From: Sclerodactyla briareus
Lineage: Eukaryota; Echinodermata; Holothuroidea; Dendrochirotida; Sclerodactylidae
Assembly: GCA_026419785.1 (NCBI GenBank)
Contig: JAODTK010002665.1
Span: forward strand, 186,001 to 250,000
Length of the DNA stretch: 64,000 nt
Direction: 5' to 3'
Of this stretch, positions 61,425 through 64,000 are shown in pieces. Each line of letters begins with the position of its first letter. The stretch's first letter is position 1. The notes under the pieces are model-generated. The model searched no databases, had not been told where the DNA came from, and worked only from the letters and a program-made list of their open reading frames with translations. Position numbers and translations under genes: made by a program.

Positions 61425-63045
61425 AAATATGGCTCGCCAATAGCCAAATCCAAATCGCCCTATTCTCAAGGCTTGAGTTAAAGACATTGAAGGCCCATGT
61501 TACTCTAAATACTCTGGAAGCCTAGGCATGAAATTTATCATGAAATACATTCTGTATGATAGATGGTTATCAACTCAATCAAATGATTGTCGTGCCGAGT
61601 GTCATTCTTCTCGCGCAAAGAAAAAAATTATGACGAGCGGCCGGTACCAGTTATTGGCCGATACACTTGGGCAGTAACTGTAACGGTAGTAGCAGGCTGA
61701 CGAGAGTATCACAGCACGAAACAAAAACGGCGGCAGTCACTGCCAAAGCATCGGTTTGTATTTTCCACACACATTTTTGGGAATCATGAATGAGCCTTAC
61801 GTGTTCGTCTGGTCGCATTCATTTGTGTTTCTCTGCTGATAGAGGATCTATAATAAGAAGAACGCAAAAACGGACCGACGGCGGTCTGAGACAACATTCC
61901 CCGGACTACCCCCCGGACCAAATCTTTCTGACCCAGAACTACTGCCGTTCTATCTGCTTGAAAAATATCTGGAAAAACCAAAAATCATCCACCACAGTAC
62001 AAAATACATGTAAAAACTTTCTAACTTACAGGCGCAAGCACGGTGGTGACTGCCACAAACTACGTCTAGTGGGATCACCAGTATAAGCTCTAACATAACT
62101 GTTGATTATTTAGCAAGAAAACCAAAACAAGGCACGATCTAAATTAGCCGTAAATGCCTCCAAATCGTGCTAAACGTTCATATATAATCGCTTTATCACT
62201 AATATCCAATTAATCACGTTCATTCATTAATAGAAATGTAGGCCCATGAAAACTATTGCAGTAATCATTTTAAAGACGATCGCGAATAAATTCAGTCCTT
62301 AATTGCAGAGTCAGTAGGAAATTTCCATAGGCGTTAATTGTGTGTGGTATGAAGTATGTCGTCGCTGTGTACGATCGAAGTCAATAGGAGTAGCAGACTA
62401 GGATTGTTGTGTAGTGCACTGTACATTATCAGTGGCAAGAGGCAATGAATAACAGCAGGTGCAGGCACGTGGTCCAACTAGGAACGGTATATTTAAAAGT
62501 AGATGCACAGCATTGGGTGAGTGAGCTAGAATCGTACAGGTATTATACGTACGCTAGAGCTGCGCTGGTCAACTACCGTCTGGCGACGCCAAGGCAAAAA
62601 TGGTCCCATGGCCATAATTTTAACTCGCATTTTGCGAGGGGCGAGCTGGAAATGTGAGGCCTGATTTACAAACAAATAGTTTTTTTAGGTTAAGGCGTTT
62701 GAATTACTGGGCACACAATGTAGAGTCGTGCCCAGTATTAAACCCCCTAGTATAAAATGTTGATAACAAAATCAGAATGAATTGAAAAAATTAAAATGTG
62801 ATTACTTTCACGTTAAAAGATGTCCCAAAAGATTATAAAACGAAATCGAAGAAATATTTCAACGTGTATGGAAAAATATAGTAAAATGGGAAAGAGGGCC
62901 AAAAATTGTCATTGGGCGATCTGCATGCAAAAGGAAAATAAAATAGACACTTGAATACATTAAAAATAGGAAACAAGTCGATCGCCCGCAGTGTCGCGCC
63001 TGAGTTGCCGCGATCAGGTTCCATCATAGTCACCATGCAAACAGT
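61425..63045. other. No recognisable gene
   Basis: Open frames reach 98 codons (61,790-62,086 plus) without motifs. AT-rich from 62,650 to 63,045. Confidence 0.4.
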
Positions 63046-63049
63046 TACA

Positions 63050-63795
63050 AGGAATTTTAATGCGTGGCTTTAAAGAATTTTGGTATAGCATTGAACACCC
63101 TACTATCAGTGATCAATTTCACATTCGTACGCGATCTTATGGACCATGTCTACTGAAGATGAAGAAGTATAAGTTTTGCGGCAATGTGACGAGATCGCTA
63201 AATTATGCAAATAAGACACAATATGCAAATTCTTTGATGCATTTGCCTCATTTCAACAGAGCTCAGGACACACTTAATACATGGGAATTCATCAAACTTG
63301 AACATTTGCAGGAATGGAACAATTTATACACCACTCATAACCCCCAGTGACTCGAGTCAAGTTATGGTAACATTGGGGGAATTAAACTAAGGTAGACCAT
63401 ACCAAGTCAAGCGGTTCAGGAAAATCAAACCAACTCGGAACTTGGGGACCCCCATGCACAATAGACAATGAATGACTCCAGGTCCCCACCCTATGTGAAT
63501 AATCCCATTTATATAGTGAATAATCTAAAGAGTGCTCTATTCACAGAAATTGAGTGGTGATGGAATGGAAAATCCGACGAACTGGTGAATTTTGCATAAA
63601 ATCTATGCAAATTAGAAGACTCACTAAATATTGGACGCGGAAAATCTAATCCAGTACATATACTTCATATTTCACATCTATGTGCCAAAACAAAGTCCCA
63701 TTAGCATACGGTTCTCTGTAATATTGTACGAGCCTGAACAATAGATTACCTAAAATAAAGCCACTTTACCGTTACTTAATAGAAACGCCTGGCGG
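63050..63795 (+). repeat. Dispersed AT-rich repeat, copy 3
   Basis: 63,060-63,120 matches 57,590-57,660 and 56,735-56,800 (GGCTTT, then CTATCAGTGATCAATTTCAC). 63,560-63,790 matches 55,870-56,100 (AAATCCGACGAAC, CTATGCAAATTAG, GAAAATCTAATC, GAGCCTGAACAATAGATTAC). It is a third member of the family at 55.5-58.2 kb in the same orientation. Confidence 0.6.
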
Positions 63796-64000
63796 TAGAC
63801 CGCCACCTTATATATCCCACTTGCCAATAACCAGTTCTATTTTTTTGGCCGTTAACTCTTAAATAAGCACATATTCAAGACTCAACTTACCACATGACCC
63901 AAAGCCGACCGAGGTCACAATTGAGGTAGAGGTCACCCACAAATGAAGGTCACATTATATCACAATGGGGAAACTTCCAGCCTGCACAGATATTCAATTC

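Noticed and set aside
1-64000. CRISPR arrays, bacterial operons, ribosome binding sites and phage features
   Set aside because: No regularly spaced direct repeats with unique spacers, no dense gene packing and no prokaryotic gene families; composition and repeats are eukaryotic.

Overview
This window looks like animal (metazoan) nuclear DNA from an intergenic or transposon-rich region. No host protein-coding gene could be identified with confidence. It is moderately AT-rich and full of simple repeats: (GT)n, (TTA)n, (CTAT)n, and G or C runs of 15 bases or more. The recognisable coding matter is almost all retroelement. A marine invertebrate fits the mix of non-LTR reverse transcriptases and the type of LTR element, but that is only an inference and no marker gene fixes the taxon.

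Layout. 1-9,000: no recognisable gene; one tRNA-derived SINE-like head near 7.2 kb. 9.4-11.3 kb (+): a degraded non-LTR retrotransposon reverse transcriptase with a YADD box. 13.5-14.2 kb (-): the longest open frame in the window (212 codons), unidentified. 14.97-17.57 kb: a block bounded by clusters of TTCTATAGAA-like palindromes and containing (TTA)n. 19.48-21.17 kb: a 1.7-kb element with terminal inverted repeats of about 340 bp, with a truncated second copy at 41.9-42.6 kb. 26.4-27.0 and 28.6-29.0 kb: short tandem arrays with periods of about 170-200 bp. 28.0-28.3 and 30.9-31.4 kb (+): two 3' ends of one LINE family. 38.4-38.9 kb (-) and 41.1-41.9 kb (-): 3' parts of two further LINEs.

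45.2-54.0 kb (-) is the main structured locus. It is a tandem array of a Ty3/gypsy-type LTR retrotransposon with three LTR copies (one badly truncated), two gag-protease regions and one full pol. Reading along the minus strand the order is LTR, gag, protease, integrase, reverse transcriptase, RNase H, LTR. Integrase upstream of reverse transcriptase is the arrangement known from Gmr1-like gypsy elements and is the most interesting observation here. 55.5-58.2 and 63.0-63.8 kb hold a dispersed AT-rich repeat family, and 59.2-60.0 kb (-) holds a CR1/jockey-like LINE reverse transcriptase.

Nearly every recognisable coding motif is broken by one-base insertions and deletions, and the duplicated LTR and gag blocks differ from one another mainly by small indels. 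Decayed transposons would give this, and so would an unpolished long-read assembly; I suspect both. Frames and boundaries below are therefore approximate, and absence of genes should be read with that caveat.
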